64,000 bases of DNA. Origin: Psychrobacter sp. I-STPA10. Its GTDB lineage: Bacteria > Pseudomonadota > Gammaproteobacteria > Pseudomonadales > Moraxellaceae. Positions 43,575 to 51,954 of the stretch are shown one piece after another (positions within the stretch are counted from its first letter, which is position 1; every line of letters begins with the position of its first letter). The stretch is taken from assembly GCF_021012795.1 (NCBI RefSeq), contig NZ_VFYU01000010.1, positions 53,575 through 117,574 on the forward strand. Direction: 5' to 3'. A program made the translations under genes and the position numbers. The notes below the pieces were generated by a model. That model saw nothing but the letters and a program-made list of their open reading frames with translations. It had not been told where the DNA came from and searched no databases.

Positions 43575-45407
43575 TTACATACTGGTCGGAGCAGATAAGC
43601 CGAGTAAACTTAAGCCATTGGCAACCACTTGGCGCACTGCTTTTGATAGACGCAAACGAGCTTGCATCAATAACAGCTCTTCTTCATTTGGCTTATCACC
43701 TGAGATAAGGCTCACTGGCAAAATACGATTGTCGTTATACCAACCATGAAACAATGCTGCTAAATCTTTTAAATAATTGGTCAAGATATGAGGGTCATAG
43801 CCCGTTGCTGCTCGTTTTAATATCGCAGGATAAGCTGCCAATAGTTTAATCAACTCTCCTTCAACCTCAGCAGTTAATAATACTTGATGAGCCTTACCTT
43901 GAACATCATCACTACCATAACCCAGTGATTCAAGTTTTTCTAAAATGCTGCATACCCGAGCATGTGCATATTGAATGTAATAAACCACATTATCACGACT
44001 TTGCGATTTTGCTAATTCTAAGTCAAAGTCAATATGCACTTCGGGTTTACGAGCCACATAATAAAAACGTGCCGCATCATTACCCACCTCTTCACGCAGC
44101 TCTCGTAAGGTAACAAACTGACCTGAGCGTGAAGACATTTGCACTTTTTGCTCCCCTCGCCACAAGGCAACAAACTGTACCAAAATCACGTCCAGTTTAT
44201 CGGCATCAATACCCAATGCAGTTAATGCTGCTTTGACACGTGGTACATAACCATGATGGTCAGCACCCCAGACGTTAATCACTTTATCAAAGCCACGGTC
44301 AAATTTGTTTTTGTGATAAGCAATGTCAGAGGCAAAATAGGTGGTTTGACCATTGGCACGGCGTACCACACGGTCTTTTTCATCGCCAAAGTCAGTCGAT
44401 TTAAACCAGATATTACCGTCTTTTTCGTACAAATAGCCTTTTTCATCAAGTAGTTGCAATACGGGCTCAATCTCAGGCTCAATGGATTTTTCACTAAACC
44501 AGCGCTCAAACCGTACTCCAAAGTCATTGAGGTCATCTTTGATGTCTTCTAAAATACTGGTGAGTGCCGCATTTAAAAAGATGGCATAGCCTTCTTCGCC
44601 CAAGGCAGCTTTGGCATTGTGAATAAGCCCATCAATATGCTTTTCTTTATCACCAGAGATTAAGACTTGCTCACCTGCCTCATTATTTTGATACACTACA
44701 TCTTCTGGTACATTAGCAAAAATATCACTGGCAGCATGCACATAGGCATCACCGTGTTGTGTCTTAATGGTTTGGGCAATGTCTTTGACATACTCGCCTT
44801 TATAGCCATTAACTGGAAATACAATAGACTCCCCACACAGCTGTAAATAACGCAAATAGGTACTGGTGGCTAAAATATCCATTTGCCGACCCGCATCATT
44901 AACATAATATTCACGAGTGACTTCATAGCCAACTGCTTCAAGTAAGTTTGCAACACTCATACCAAATGCTGCCCCACGCCCATGCCCCACATGCAGGCTA
45001 GAGGTCGGATTGGCAGAGACAAATTCTACTTGTACTTTGTTATCAGCAAATTCATCTGATAATCCAAAGTGTGCTTTTTTACTCAAAATCTCATCTAAAA
45101 CCGCAAAACGAGCATCTGCATTTAAAAATACATTGATAAACCCAGGCCCTGCAATTTGTGCTTCTCGCAAACTGTCATTATCAGGTAGCGCAGCGACGAT
45201 TTTTTCTGCCAATTGTCGCGGATTGGTTTTTGCTGCTTTTGCTGCTACCAAAGCAACATTACTGGCAAAATCACCATGCTCAGGATTTTTGGTACGGCTA
45301 ATCTGGCTATTATTTTGCCAGTCTTCGGGTAGTATACCTTCTGCTTTAAGGGTTTGTACTGCTTGCTCAAATAGAGCAGCAATTTCATCAATGTGTGCTT
45401 GCGACAT
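43575..45407 (-). CDS. argS: Arginyl-tRNA synthetase
   Basis: Class I synthetase of 610 residues. The N-terminal Add-1 domain leads to the HIGH motif as ANPTSSLHVGHGRGA, the second signature is EQKVQMSSRSGQFVTL in place of a classic KMSKS, and a DALR anticodon-binding domain ends the protein (YAHARVCSILEKL, LSLLGL). The TYFASDIAYHKNKFDRG element is also standard. The protein ends LSAPTSM, consistent with a complete C-terminus. Confidence 0.97.
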   Translation of the reverse strand: MSQAHIDEIAALFEQAVQTLKAEGILPEDWQNNSQISRTKNPEHGDFASNVALVAAKAAKTNPRQLAEKIVAALPDNDSLREAQIAGPGFINVFLNADARFAVLDEILSKKAHFGLSDEFADNKVQVEFVSANPTSSLHVGHGRGAAFGMSVANLLEAVGYEVTREYYVNDAGRQMDILATSTYLRYLQLCGESIVFPVNGYKGEYVKDIAQTIKTQHGDAYVHAASDIFANVPEDVVYQNNEAGEQVLISGDKEKHIDGLIHNAKAALGEEGYAIFLNAALTSILEDIKDDLNDFGVRFERWFSEKSIEPEIEPVLQLLDEKGYLYEKDGNIWFKSTDFGDEKDRVVRRANGQTTYFASDIAYHKNKFDRGFDKVINVWGADHHGYVPRVKAALTALGIDADKLDVILVQFVALWRGEQKVQMSSRSGQFVTLRELREEVGNDAARFYYVARKPEVHIDFDLELAKSQSRDNVVYYIQYAHARVCSILEKLESLGYGSDDVQGKAHQVLLTAEVEGELIKLLAAYPAILKRAATGYDPHILTNYLKDLAALFHGWYNDNRILPVSLISGDKPNEEELLLMQARLRLSKAVRQVVANGLSLLGLSAPTSM

Positions 45408-45543
45408 AACTAAAACTCGGATAATTGTTGATGATAAGGTGTTGATTACTCATTTGAATGTATTGGTAATGAGGAGTAAATAAAAGCTAAAATAACGGAT
45501 AATATCGACCCATCTTTATATTCTACTGAATATTTTTAATACT

Positions 45544-45597
45544 ACTTATTAATAAAAAGTTACTTGTTAATAAAAAGCTACTTGTTAATAAAAATAG
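45544..45597. repeat. 18-bp unit repeated three times upstream of argS
   Basis: ACTTGTTAATAAAAAGCT and two near-copies follow in direct succession (differences in single bases). The 45408-45783 gap is otherwise AT-rich with no gene. It lies about 140 bp before the argS start and 190 bp before the next gene. Confidence 0.75.
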
Positions 45598-45783
45598 AGA
45601 ACTATAATTTTATCACAGAAAGCAAGCTTTACATTTGCTATCATTATGTTACCAGCAAGTTTAACACATAGCACCACAGACTCCGACTTATTATAATAGA
45701 CCTGATTAAGTTGTTATCATCGCTGTATGGCTGCTTATTTTGCTGTATATTTATTTAATATTTATTGTCATTAGGATTGCTAA

Positions 45784-46002
45784 ATGTTTGCCATCGCTGC
45801 TGAAACCGTCACTGCATGGGGTATGTATGTACTATTACCCATCTTTATAGGCATGCTATTTTTTATCATGTGGGATATATCCAAAAAATCAAACGCTGGT
45901 AAAGCAGGTACATTTTGGATTTTTGTGGCACTCGGAGCAGGCTTTGTAGGATTTTTGCTCAAATTGGTATTAGAAGTGGTGTTTGAAAAGTGGATTTTGT
46001 AG
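45784..46002 (+). CDS. Small membrane protein (DUF2788-like)
   Basis: A 72-residue protein with two membrane helices (YVLLPIFIGMLFFIMW and FWIFVALGAGFVGFLLKLVLEVVF) and a short positively charged loop KKSNAGKAG. Length and sequence character resemble the DUF2788 family of gammaproteobacteria, function unknown. An AGGA site lies 7 bases before the ATG. It is divergent from argS and convergent with cmoB. Confidence 0.7.
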   Translation: MFAIAAETVTAWGMYVLLPIFIGMLFFIMWDISKKSNAGKAGTFWIFVALGAGFVGFLLKLVLEVVFEKWIL

Positions 46003-46041
46003 ATTCTGTACGTTATTCACTCCATAAATAGTTAACTCAAT

Positions 46042-46112
46042 AAAAATCATGTGGTATAAAGTGAGGGTAGCGAGTAATGATTACTCCCGTCACAATTACC
46101 ACATGATTTTTT
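46042..46112. terminator. Long bidirectional terminator between the small membrane gene and cmoB
   Basis: AAAATCATGTGGTA pairs with TACCACATGATTTT, with a second small stem (GAGTAATGATTACTC) within the 40-base loop. A- and T-runs flank both sides, so both converging genes can use it. Confidence 0.8.
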
Positions 46113-46131
46113 ATTCATATCCATTCAATAA

Positions 46132-47226
46132 CTACTTTGTCGCCACCAATACTGCCCGTTTGGGTGCAGGATAGCCTTCGATAGTCTTACTACTATCATT
46201 GGGGTCTAAAAAGTCACTTAACGATTGATAGGTCATCCAATCAGTTGCCCGTTGTTCCTCTATTGACGTTATATCAACATCCACACAACGCACCTCACTA
46301 AAGCCAACTTTTTCTAGCCAGCCAATCAATGCTGGTACAGAGGGCAAAAAGTACACATTATTCATCTTCGCATAACGCTCATGTGGCACTAAAACGGTGG
46401 TTTTATCGCCTTCTACTACTAAGGTTTCTAACACCAATTCACCGCCTATCCGCAGTTGGTTTTTAAGCTGTTGCAAATGCTCAAATGGTGAGGGACGATG
46501 ATATAACACCCCCATACAAAATACGGTATCAAACAGTTGACCATGTTGTTCAGTGGTGGCGGGCAATGCCTCTAAACCCACAGGAATAAAATGGGTCGTA
46601 TAATCATCAAAGCCACCAATAAAGTGGCGTATCGCCATAAATTGATGATAAAACAAGCAAGAAGGGTCAATGATAACCACCATTTTTGCCCCTGCCCCAG
46701 TCATTCGCCAGCCATGATAACCAGAGCCACCGCCCACATCTAGCACTCGCCTGCCCTCGAGTGAGCTGATATGTGGAGCGATACGTTGCCACTTCCAATC
46801 ACTGTGCCATTCGGTATTAATAAACACCTTATGCTCATTGCTCCCAATCTGAAAAGGTCCTTTTCGCCACGGCATTAATTGCTTTAATAATGCGGTGATT
46901 TGCTTATGTTGTGATTCGGTTAAGTCAGCATGAATGGTGATGGCGTCAGCATTGAAATCGACGCTTGTCACCGCTCCTTGCCCTATCAAATCTGGCAGTT
47001 TTTCTACCGCACCAAGATAAGCAGGTGCATGAGCGTAACGGCGTTTGTCTTTGATGGTGGTTAGCCATTCTGGTAGGTTAGCTAACCATTCATGGGCAAT
47101 GGGGTGATAACGGGATAACTGTAATAAGGCTAAATATAGCTCTTGTTCGGCGGTAAAAATACTGTCTTTACTGGCTATTTTATTAGGGGTTAAACTGGTC
47201 AAGGTTTTGCTCACTCCAAACAACAA
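46132..47226 (-). CDS. cmoB: tRNA U34 carboxymethyltransferase CmoB
   Basis: Uses carboxy-SAM made by CmoA to modify hydroxyuridine-34 of tRNAs. Motifs: LMPWRKGPFQIG, INTEWHSDWKWQRIAPHI, SAM site VLDVGGGSGYHGWRM, FDTVFCMGVLYHRPSPFEHL, ELVLETLVVEGD, SVPALIGWLEKVGF and FLDPNDSSKTIEGYPAPKRAVL. The E. coli protein has 323 residues. This frame opens with TTG (47226) and has no ATG before residue 118, so a TTG or GTG start (47226, 47214 or 47202) must be used. The 5' end overlaps the HxlR gene by 44 bp, which suggests that the upstream region was rearranged. CmoA is encoded 2.4 kb further on. Confidence 0.9.
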   Translation of the reverse strand: MLFGVSKTLTSLTPNKIASKDSIFTAEQELYLALLQLSRYHPIAHEWLANLPEWLTTIKDKRRYAHAPAYLGAVEKLPDLIGQGAVTSVDFNADAITIHADLTESQHKQITALLKQLMPWRKGPFQIGSNEHKVFINTEWHSDWKWQRIAPHISSLEGRRVLDVGGGSGYHGWRMTGAGAKMVVIIDPSCLFYHQFMAIRHFIGGFDDYTTHFIPVGLEALPATTEQHGQLFDTVFCMGVLYHRPSPFEHLQQLKNQLRIGGELVLETLVVEGDKTTVLVPHERYAKMNNVYFLPSVPALIGWLEKVGFSEVRCVDVDITSIEEQRATDWMTYQSLSDFLDPNDSSKTIEGYPAPKRAVLVATK

Positions 47227-47641
47227 TTTGCTGAAAAATTGGCAGGATACTATGCCCTTTTTCGGTCAACGAATATTCTACTTTTGGGGGAATTTGGGGA
47301 TAAGTGGTACGGCTAATAAGTTGTGCTGTTTCCAGCTCTTTTAGCTGGGTTGCCAATACCTTTTCGCTAATGCCTGCAATGGCATGATGCAACTGGCTAA
47401 ACCGCATGACAGAATGTTTCACTAATAAACAAATAATAATCGGTTTCCATTTACCACCGACTAATAACATAAACTGGGTAATGGGACACTCATCAGCTAG
47501 TAAATAAAGTTTGTCATTACCCTCATGACTGCCCTCATCATTACCAATTTGACTATTCATTTGGTTATCAACTTGGTTAGGCTGACTGGCTTGGGTTTCG
47601 ATTGCATTTTTAATGATATGTTTAGTTACAATTTTTGACAT
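47183..47641 (-). CDS. HxlR-family transcriptional regulator
   Basis: A winged-helix regulator of 152 residues. The HxlR domain starts at DECPITQFMLLVGGKWKPIIICLL, with a conserved Cys that senses electrophiles or redox in some members. It continues FSQLHHAIAGISEKVLATQLKELE and YSLTEKGHSILPI. About 50 polar N-terminal residues before it are unusual and could be a late-chosen start. It is divergent from a short-chain dehydrogenase across 137 bp, the typical HxlR arrangement. The spacer contains GGTTAGTTACCTAC, a possible operator, and the regulator probably controls that neighbour. Confidence 0.85.
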   Translation of the reverse strand: MSKIVTKHIIKNAIETQASQPNQVDNQMNSQIGNDEGSHEGNDKLYLLADECPITQFMLLVGGKWKPIIICLLVKHSVMRFSQLHHAIAGISEKVLATQLKELETAQLISRTTYPQIPPKVEYSLTEKGHSILPIFQQIVVWSEQNLDQFNP

Positions 47642-47778
47642 AAGCGATAGCCCCTACCCACTTTGATAGCAAACCTTTGGGTTAGTTACCTACTTTGTTG
47701 TGCGTTCTTGTTAAGTTTTTACAAACTATTTATGCTCAATTTTCCTTTAATCAAATCTCTAACATTTAATAGGAAAAC

Positions 47779-48516
47779 ATGATGAAAAATATTTTAATTA
47801 CTGGTGGCACATCTGGGATTGGTCTGGCAACCGCAAAACTTTTAGCCAATAGCGACCCAAATACTCACGTTATCATTACAGGCAGTCATGATAAAAAAAT
47901 GCAACAGGCTTTGGCAGAATTACCCAAAAATTGCACTGGTTATATTGCTGATAACATTAACTTAGATTCGATTAATAACTTAGCACAAAGTATCAAATCC
48001 AATCATCAAACCCTACAAGGCGTTTTTATTAATGCAGGTATTTGTGAATTTGCCCCTTTTGCTGAAACCACAGATACGCAGTTTCATAAAATGATGATGG
48101 TGAATTTTAAAAGTGCTTATTTCACTTTGCAAAAATTATTACCTTATATTAGTGATAACAGTAGCATTGTGTTTACCAGCTCTATTGTAACACAAAAGGC
48201 ATTTGCCAATACCAGCGTCTATACCGCCTCAAAATCAGCATTAGAAGGCTTAGCCAGTGTGTTAAATGTGGAATTACAACCACGCAAAATACGAGTAAAT
48301 ATGGTTGCCCCAGGGGTAACGCTAACTTCTGTGTTTGAACGGGCAGGTATGAGTGATGAGCAAATCAATGCCATTTGTGATGAGCAAAAAAGTAATTTGT
48401 TAGGGCGGATTATCATGCCAGAGGATATTGCTGGTACGGTGTGCTTTTTATTATCACCCCAATCTGAGGCAATGCGAAATGCTCGCTTGGTGGTCGATGG
48501 CGGACTAACCGTTTAG
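47779..48516 (+). CDS. Short-chain dehydrogenase/reductase
   Basis: A 245-residue classical SDR. The nucleotide site is TGGTSGIGLATAK, then NAG in FINAGICEFA, Ser in VFTSSIVTQKA, and the catalytic YTASK. A C-terminal LLSPQSEAMRNARLVVDGG is typical. The substrate cannot be told; members under HxlR control often reduce reactive carbonyls or quinones. An AGGAAA site precedes the ATG pair. Its stop overlaps the stop of the vapC-like gene by 4 bp on the opposite strand. Confidence 0.87.
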   Translation: MMKNILITGGTSGIGLATAKLLANSDPNTHVIITGSHDKKMQQALAELPKNCTGYIADNINLDSINNLAQSIKSNHQTLQGVFINAGICEFAPFAETTDTQFHKMMMVNFKSAYFTLQKLLPYISDNSSIVFTSSIVTQKAFANTSVYTASKSALEGLASVLNVELQPRKIRVNMVAPGVTLTSVFERAGMSDEQINAICDEQKSNLLGRIIMPEDIAGTVCFLLSPQSEAMRNARLVVDGGLTV

Positions 48517-48938
48517 GGTTGAGCGATTACAAATGGATTAATAAACTTAACCCCTGTTGCTTGAATGTCTTTTACATTTCGAGTGACAAGGGTTAAATCA
48601 TGCACCATTGCAGTAGCTACTAACTGTTTATCGATGGGATTATGTGGATTAATTGCCATTAATTTCCCCCAGACTTTGGCACAGTCCTCTGTAAACGGTA
48701 AAATATTATTAATCACTGTTAATAATTTATCATCATACCAATTTTGTAGTTTTTGAGCTTGAGGAAAATCATTTCTACGTTTTAATTTTTCTATTCCTTG
48801 AATGATTTCACCTAAGCTAACCACACTAATATAAGTTGTTATTTTTGCTTTATTTACTGAGTGGATAAAACTCAACAGATTAGAATCTTGCTTCACTTTA
48901 ATAAGCTCACTGACGATATTGGTATCATATAAATACAT
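48513..48938 (-). CDS. PIN-domain ribonuclease toxin (VapC/FitB-like)
   Basis: A 141-residue PIN-domain protein. Acidic active-site residues are visible: Asp in MYLYDTNIVSELI, Glu in SLGEIIQGIEKL, and Asp in PHNPIDKQLVATAMVHDLTLVTRN. FitB and VapC toxins cleave tRNA or mRNA. Its ATG at 48938 shares a base with the antitoxin stop (TAATG), so the two are translationally coupled. The pair lies with the HxlR and SDR genes inside the cmoA-cmoB interval. Confidence 0.88.
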   Translation of the reverse strand: MYLYDTNIVSELIKVKQDSNLLSFIHSVNKAKITTYISVVSLGEIIQGIEKLKRRNDFPQAQKLQNWYDDKLLTVINNILPFTEDCAKVWGKLMAINPHNPIDKQLVATAMVHDLTLVTRNVKDIQATGVKFINPFVIAQP

Positions 48939-49213
48939 TATTCTGACCAATCAATATCACGCATGACACTGTCTTCTCTGGCAAAAATATCCTCATCGTC
49001 ATAACCTTCTAATTTTGGAATGGCTAATAGTGCCTCGTTTAGATTTCTAGGTCTTGATTTTGTTGCTGATGCTAACTGACCACCATTGCGATTGATTGTA
49101 TCCAACACCATTTTTTGTTGAAAAGCCTCCAGACTCACCCCTTGTTCATCTGCCAATGCCTTAAAACAAGCGACCACATCCTCATCAAGATTATCTATTA
49201 CTAATGTTGCCAT
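48938..49213 (-). CDS. FitA/VapB-like ribbon-helix-helix antitoxin
   Basis: A 91-residue antitoxin. The N-terminus MATLVIDNLDEDVVACFKAL matches the RHH DNA-binding fold of FitA-type antitoxins. The C-terminal third is acidic (EGYDDEDIFAREDSVMRDIDW), which should wrap around the toxin active site. The start is ATG 49213 with a strong AGGAGGGG site; the upstream frame has no support. The pair presumably represses its own promoter, and a TATAGTC element begins 47 bp upstream. Confidence 0.88.
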   Translation of the reverse strand: MATLVIDNLDEDVVACFKALADEQGVSLEAFQQKMVLDTINRNGGQLASATKSRPRNLNEALLAIPKLEGYDDEDIFAREDSVMRDIDWSE

Positions 49214-49259
49214 ATCCCCTCCTACTAACACTCACAGCTATTTTGTCTCAATCTTAGCA

Positions 49260-49367
49260 TATAGTCTGCCTACTATAAATCCACCACGGTGTTAGCTACG
49301 CTTGCTGTACTACTTGTACTATCTGCGCTTGCTTGCCTTGTGGTGAAATTATATTAGATTGACTATA
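49260..49367. mobile_element. TATAGTC-family element, type B, copy 5
   Basis: A 108-bp unit, near-identical to the copy at 43451 at both arms (TATAGTCTGCCTACTATAAA, TTGTGGTGAAATTATATTAG) but with a different middle. It lies directly upstream of the antitoxin gene. Confidence 0.8.
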
Positions 49368-49434
49368 CTATAAAACTATAAAACAAAAACGAGCAATCAA
49401 AAAAACTGTCATAATAATAGATAGCTACTTCTTG

Positions 49435-49541
49435 TATAGTCAATTCAAGATAATGCTGTTACAAGGAAAACGAGCGAAGGTGTACAGATAGTACTGCGAG
49501 CGAGTTTGACTTTGTGCTAGTTTTGTATTGAGCCGACTATA
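49435..49541. mobile_element. TATAGTC-family element, type A-like, copy 6
   Basis: A 107-bp unit (TATAGTCAATTCAAGATAA ... TTGAGCCGACTATA) with ACAAGG, CGAGCGAAGG and ACAGATAGTAC in the core. It lies 67 bp from copy 5 and 17 bp from the cmoA stop. Confidence 0.75.
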
Positions 49542-49558
49542 AATCTTAATCTTATTTT

Positions 49559-50362
49559 CTATCCCTGCTTCATTGCCATCATAGAGGCAAAATTTAAAAA
49601 CTGAAACCACGTCAAACTTCGCTCAAAACCTACCTCTTTTAACCGCTGATGATGCTCATCTAAGGTATCAGTAATTAACACATTTTCTAGGGCATTGCGT
49701 TTACCGCTAATCTCCATCTCACTATAGCCATTTGCGCGTTTAAAATCATAGTACCGCTCAACCAACCATGCCTCATCTTGCTCATCATTAACATGGATTT
49801 TTTCGGTTAATAGTAAAATCCCACCTACCGTTAATGCCTGATAAATTTTTTGCAATACCGCCACACGGTCAGCCACTGGCAAAAACTGCAAGGTTAAATT
49901 TAGTACCACCATATCGCATGGCTCAAATTCTACCTCTCGAATATCAGCGGTAATCACCTCAATATCATAATCAGGGTAATTTTCTGCCAATACTTCACTG
50001 GCTTTTTGGGTCATCGCAGGCGAGATATCCACCGCCTTAATCTGCACCTCTGAGGCATCAAACCCGCCTGCCTGCTTATTGAGCAGTGCCATACTTGCTC
50101 CGCCGAGCGAACAGCCTAAATCATAAATTCGGCTAATACGTTCTCCCTTATCATTGCTTTGGCGAAATTGGCAATGACGGCGAGCAAAAATTGGCAACAT
50201 CGCCAATACCTGCCCATAGCCTGGAACACTACGGCGTATCATATCAGGAAAGCACGCCACCACTTGTTCATCAAAAGAAAAGCGGGCTACTTTATCTAAA
50301 GGTGTGGTGAAAGGCTGGTCAAAAAGCGTATCGTGAGAGGGTTTTGAGGTATCTTTAGTCAT
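49559..50362 (-). CDS. cmoA: Carboxy-S-adenosyl-L-methionine synthase CmoA
   Basis: Makes carboxy-SAM from SAM and prephenate for CmoB. A 267-residue protein with [31 protein letters not shown], the SAM site [15 protein letters not shown], and [53 protein letters not shown]. About 20 residues precede the fold. The start at 50362 (MTKDTSK) is chosen; the frame extends 14 codons further. A small antitoxin-like gene lies 90 bp upstream. Confidence 0.95.
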   Translation of the reverse strand: MTKDTSKPSHDTLFDQPFTTPLDKVARFSFDEQVVACFPDMIRRSVPGYGQVLAMLPIFARRHCQFRQSNDKGERISRIYDLGCSLGGASMALLNKQAGGFDASEVQIKAVDISPAMTQKASEVLAENYPDYDIEVITADIREVEFEPCDMVVLNLTLQFLPVADRVAVLQKIYQALTVGGILLLTEKIHVNDEQDEAWLVERYYDFKRANGYSEMEISGKRNALENVLITDTLDEHHQRLKEVGFERSLTWFQFLNFASMMAMKQG

Positions 50363-50451
50363 GTTTTGTCTTATGGTGGTCAGAAAATATAAAGCTTTAT
50401 GCAATCAAATGAACAGGATATTTTTTAAACATAGTATCTAACAAAATATCT

Positions 50452-50688
50452 TTAGACATGAGTTGACCACTCATCGTCACTTAACGGCTCAGTCGGGTCA
50501 TAATTTAAAGTCACTTGTGACAAAATTGGGTGCGTATCACTACGTTGCCCAGTCGCAGATGCTTGGGTCATCTGTTGATGAATGGCATTAATTAATAAGT
50601 CACTCACAGCTTGAGTTTGTTTGTCTGCTGGCACAGTTTGCAAAAACTCATTTGCCAACTCATCAGGCAATTCAATGGTAATTTGCAT
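50452..50688 (-). CDS. Small antitoxin-like protein without a toxin
   Basis: A 78-residue protein: MQITIELPDELANEFLQTVP and then DKQTQAVSDLLINAIHQQM suggest a strand-helix-helix (RHH-like) N-terminus, followed by an acidic tail (PTEPLSDDEWSTHV), the usual antitoxin layout. No toxin gene is adjacent: downstream (leftward) lies cmoA, 90 bp away. An AAGGATAATTGCC site precedes the ATG. It could be an orphan antitoxin or a new DNA-binding protein. Confidence 0.6.
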   Translation of the reverse strand: MQITIELPDELANEFLQTVPADKQTQAVSDLLINAIHQQMTQASATGQRSDTHPILSQVTLNYDPTEPLSDDEWSTHV

Positions 50689-50820
50689 GGCAATTATCCT
50701 TATATTTTTATAAAGTCATTCAAAGGCTATGCCAAATTATAACAAATTACACATCCTCACTTGCACCATTTACCACCTTTGCTAAGCTAAAACCACATAC
50801 TCACAAATTAAGGAAAAATC

Positions 50821-51339
50821 ATGCAAACCATTATCTTAGGCGGTGGCTGTTTTTGGTGTACCGAATCGGTATTTTTAGCGGTTAAAGGGGTGCAATCAGT
50901 CACTTCTGGTTATGCCGGCGGTTCAGCTGATACCGCCACTTATAAAGCAGTGTGTACAGGGCAGACCGACCATGCTGAAGTAATTAAGGTCGAATTTGAT
51001 GAGTCTGTCATTACTCTTGATACCATATTAAATATATTCTTTACCATTCATGACCCCACCACGCCAAACCGTCAGGGTAATGATGTTGGCAGACAGTATC
51101 GCTCCGTTATTTTCTATACTGATGAAAATCAAAAGCCCATCATTGAAAAAACCATCAATAATTTGCGTGACATGGGTATTAATGTGGTCACAGAAGTTGC
51201 CCCTGCCCCTAAGTTTTTTATGGCTGAAGATTACCATCAAGACTATTTTAATAAAAATCCGACACAAGGCTATTGTCAGTTTGCTATTCCTCCGAAGTTG
51301 GCAAAGTTAAGACAAAATTTTGCTGACTATTTAAACTGA
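50821..51339 (+). CDS. msrA: Peptide methionine sulfoxide reductase MsrA
   Basis: Reduces S-methionine sulfoxide in proteins. A 172-residue protein with the catalytic motif GGGCFWCTESVF near the N-terminus, SGYAGG, HAEVIKVEFD, HDPTTPNRQGNDVGRQYRSVIFY and AEDYHQDYF. It lacks a signal peptide, so it is cytosolic. The resolving-cysteine pattern is a single late Cys (GYCQFAIP). Confidence 0.96.
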   Translation: MQTIILGGGCFWCTESVFLAVKGVQSVTSGYAGGSADTATYKAVCTGQTDHAEVIKVEFDESVITLDTILNIFFTIHDPTTPNRQGNDVGRQYRSVIFYTDENQKPIIEKTINNLRDMGINVVTEVAPAPKFFMAEDYHQDYFNKNPTQGYCQFAIPPKLAKLRQNFADYLN

Positions 51340-51361
51340 CTCTTAAAATGGGGTTTCAACT

Positions 51362-51901
51362 ATGAAACTAGCACCAATATTTGCTGTTTTTGTATTGATA
51401 CTTGCTAGCAGTTATCCTGCCATGGCATGTATGCCTCATTCACCTGATGATGTGTTTATTGGGCGACTACAATCGGTTACGCCGATAAAAAATCCAACGA
51501 ATGAACTTATTTTTAAGTTAACCTTTAGTAGCCATAAATTTGTTTTTCACTCATGGAAAAGTTGGTTTCAATATTCAAAACCCACACAGTGGCAAAGTCA
51601 TTTTAAATCAAACACTATCAAAGATAACGATTTGGTCATTGGCTTGGCTTATAACCCTGACGGTAGTAAGCCTTCTGAATATCAAATAAGCACCTTTACT
51701 ACGCTTAGTTGCGACAATAACCGCATAAAAGTGGGTAAACCCTTATCGCCATTTGTGGCTTGGAATAGAAAGACAGACAGTTGCAATCATGGTGAGTCAC
51801 TGGGCTTATTAGATGGTTTTTTTGAGCATGAGCAAAATTATTATATTCAGCAACTGCAAAAGAAATACCCAACTTGTGATAAGCTCAATCACGCATTTTA
51901 A
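51362..51901 (+). CDS. Secreted protein of unknown function
   Basis: A 179-residue protein with a signal peptide (MKLAPIFAVFVLILASSYPAMA, cleavage before CMPHSPDD). Four more cysteines and many aromatic residues (FHSWKSWFQYSKPTQWQ) are present in the mature part. Not recognised. It follows msrA by 22 bp, so it is probably cotranscribed; an envelope role tied to oxidative repair is speculation. Confidence 0.6.
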   Translation: MKLAPIFAVFVLILASSYPAMACMPHSPDDVFIGRLQSVTPIKNPTNELIFKLTFSSHKFVFHSWKSWFQYSKPTQWQSHFKSNTIKDNDLVIGLAYNPDGSKPSEYQISTFTTLSCDNNRIKVGKPLSPFVAWNRKTDSCNHGESLGLLDGFFEHEQNYYIQQLQKKYPTCDKLNHAF

Positions 51902-51954
51902 TTGCTAACTATTCACCCTAATGACCATAAAGATAGCATCATAAGGATAAAATC

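Noticed and set aside
45010..45483. A 157-codon frame on the plus strand inside argS
   Set aside because: It lies antisense to the highly conserved argS coding region and has no domain signal; it is a codon-bias shadow.
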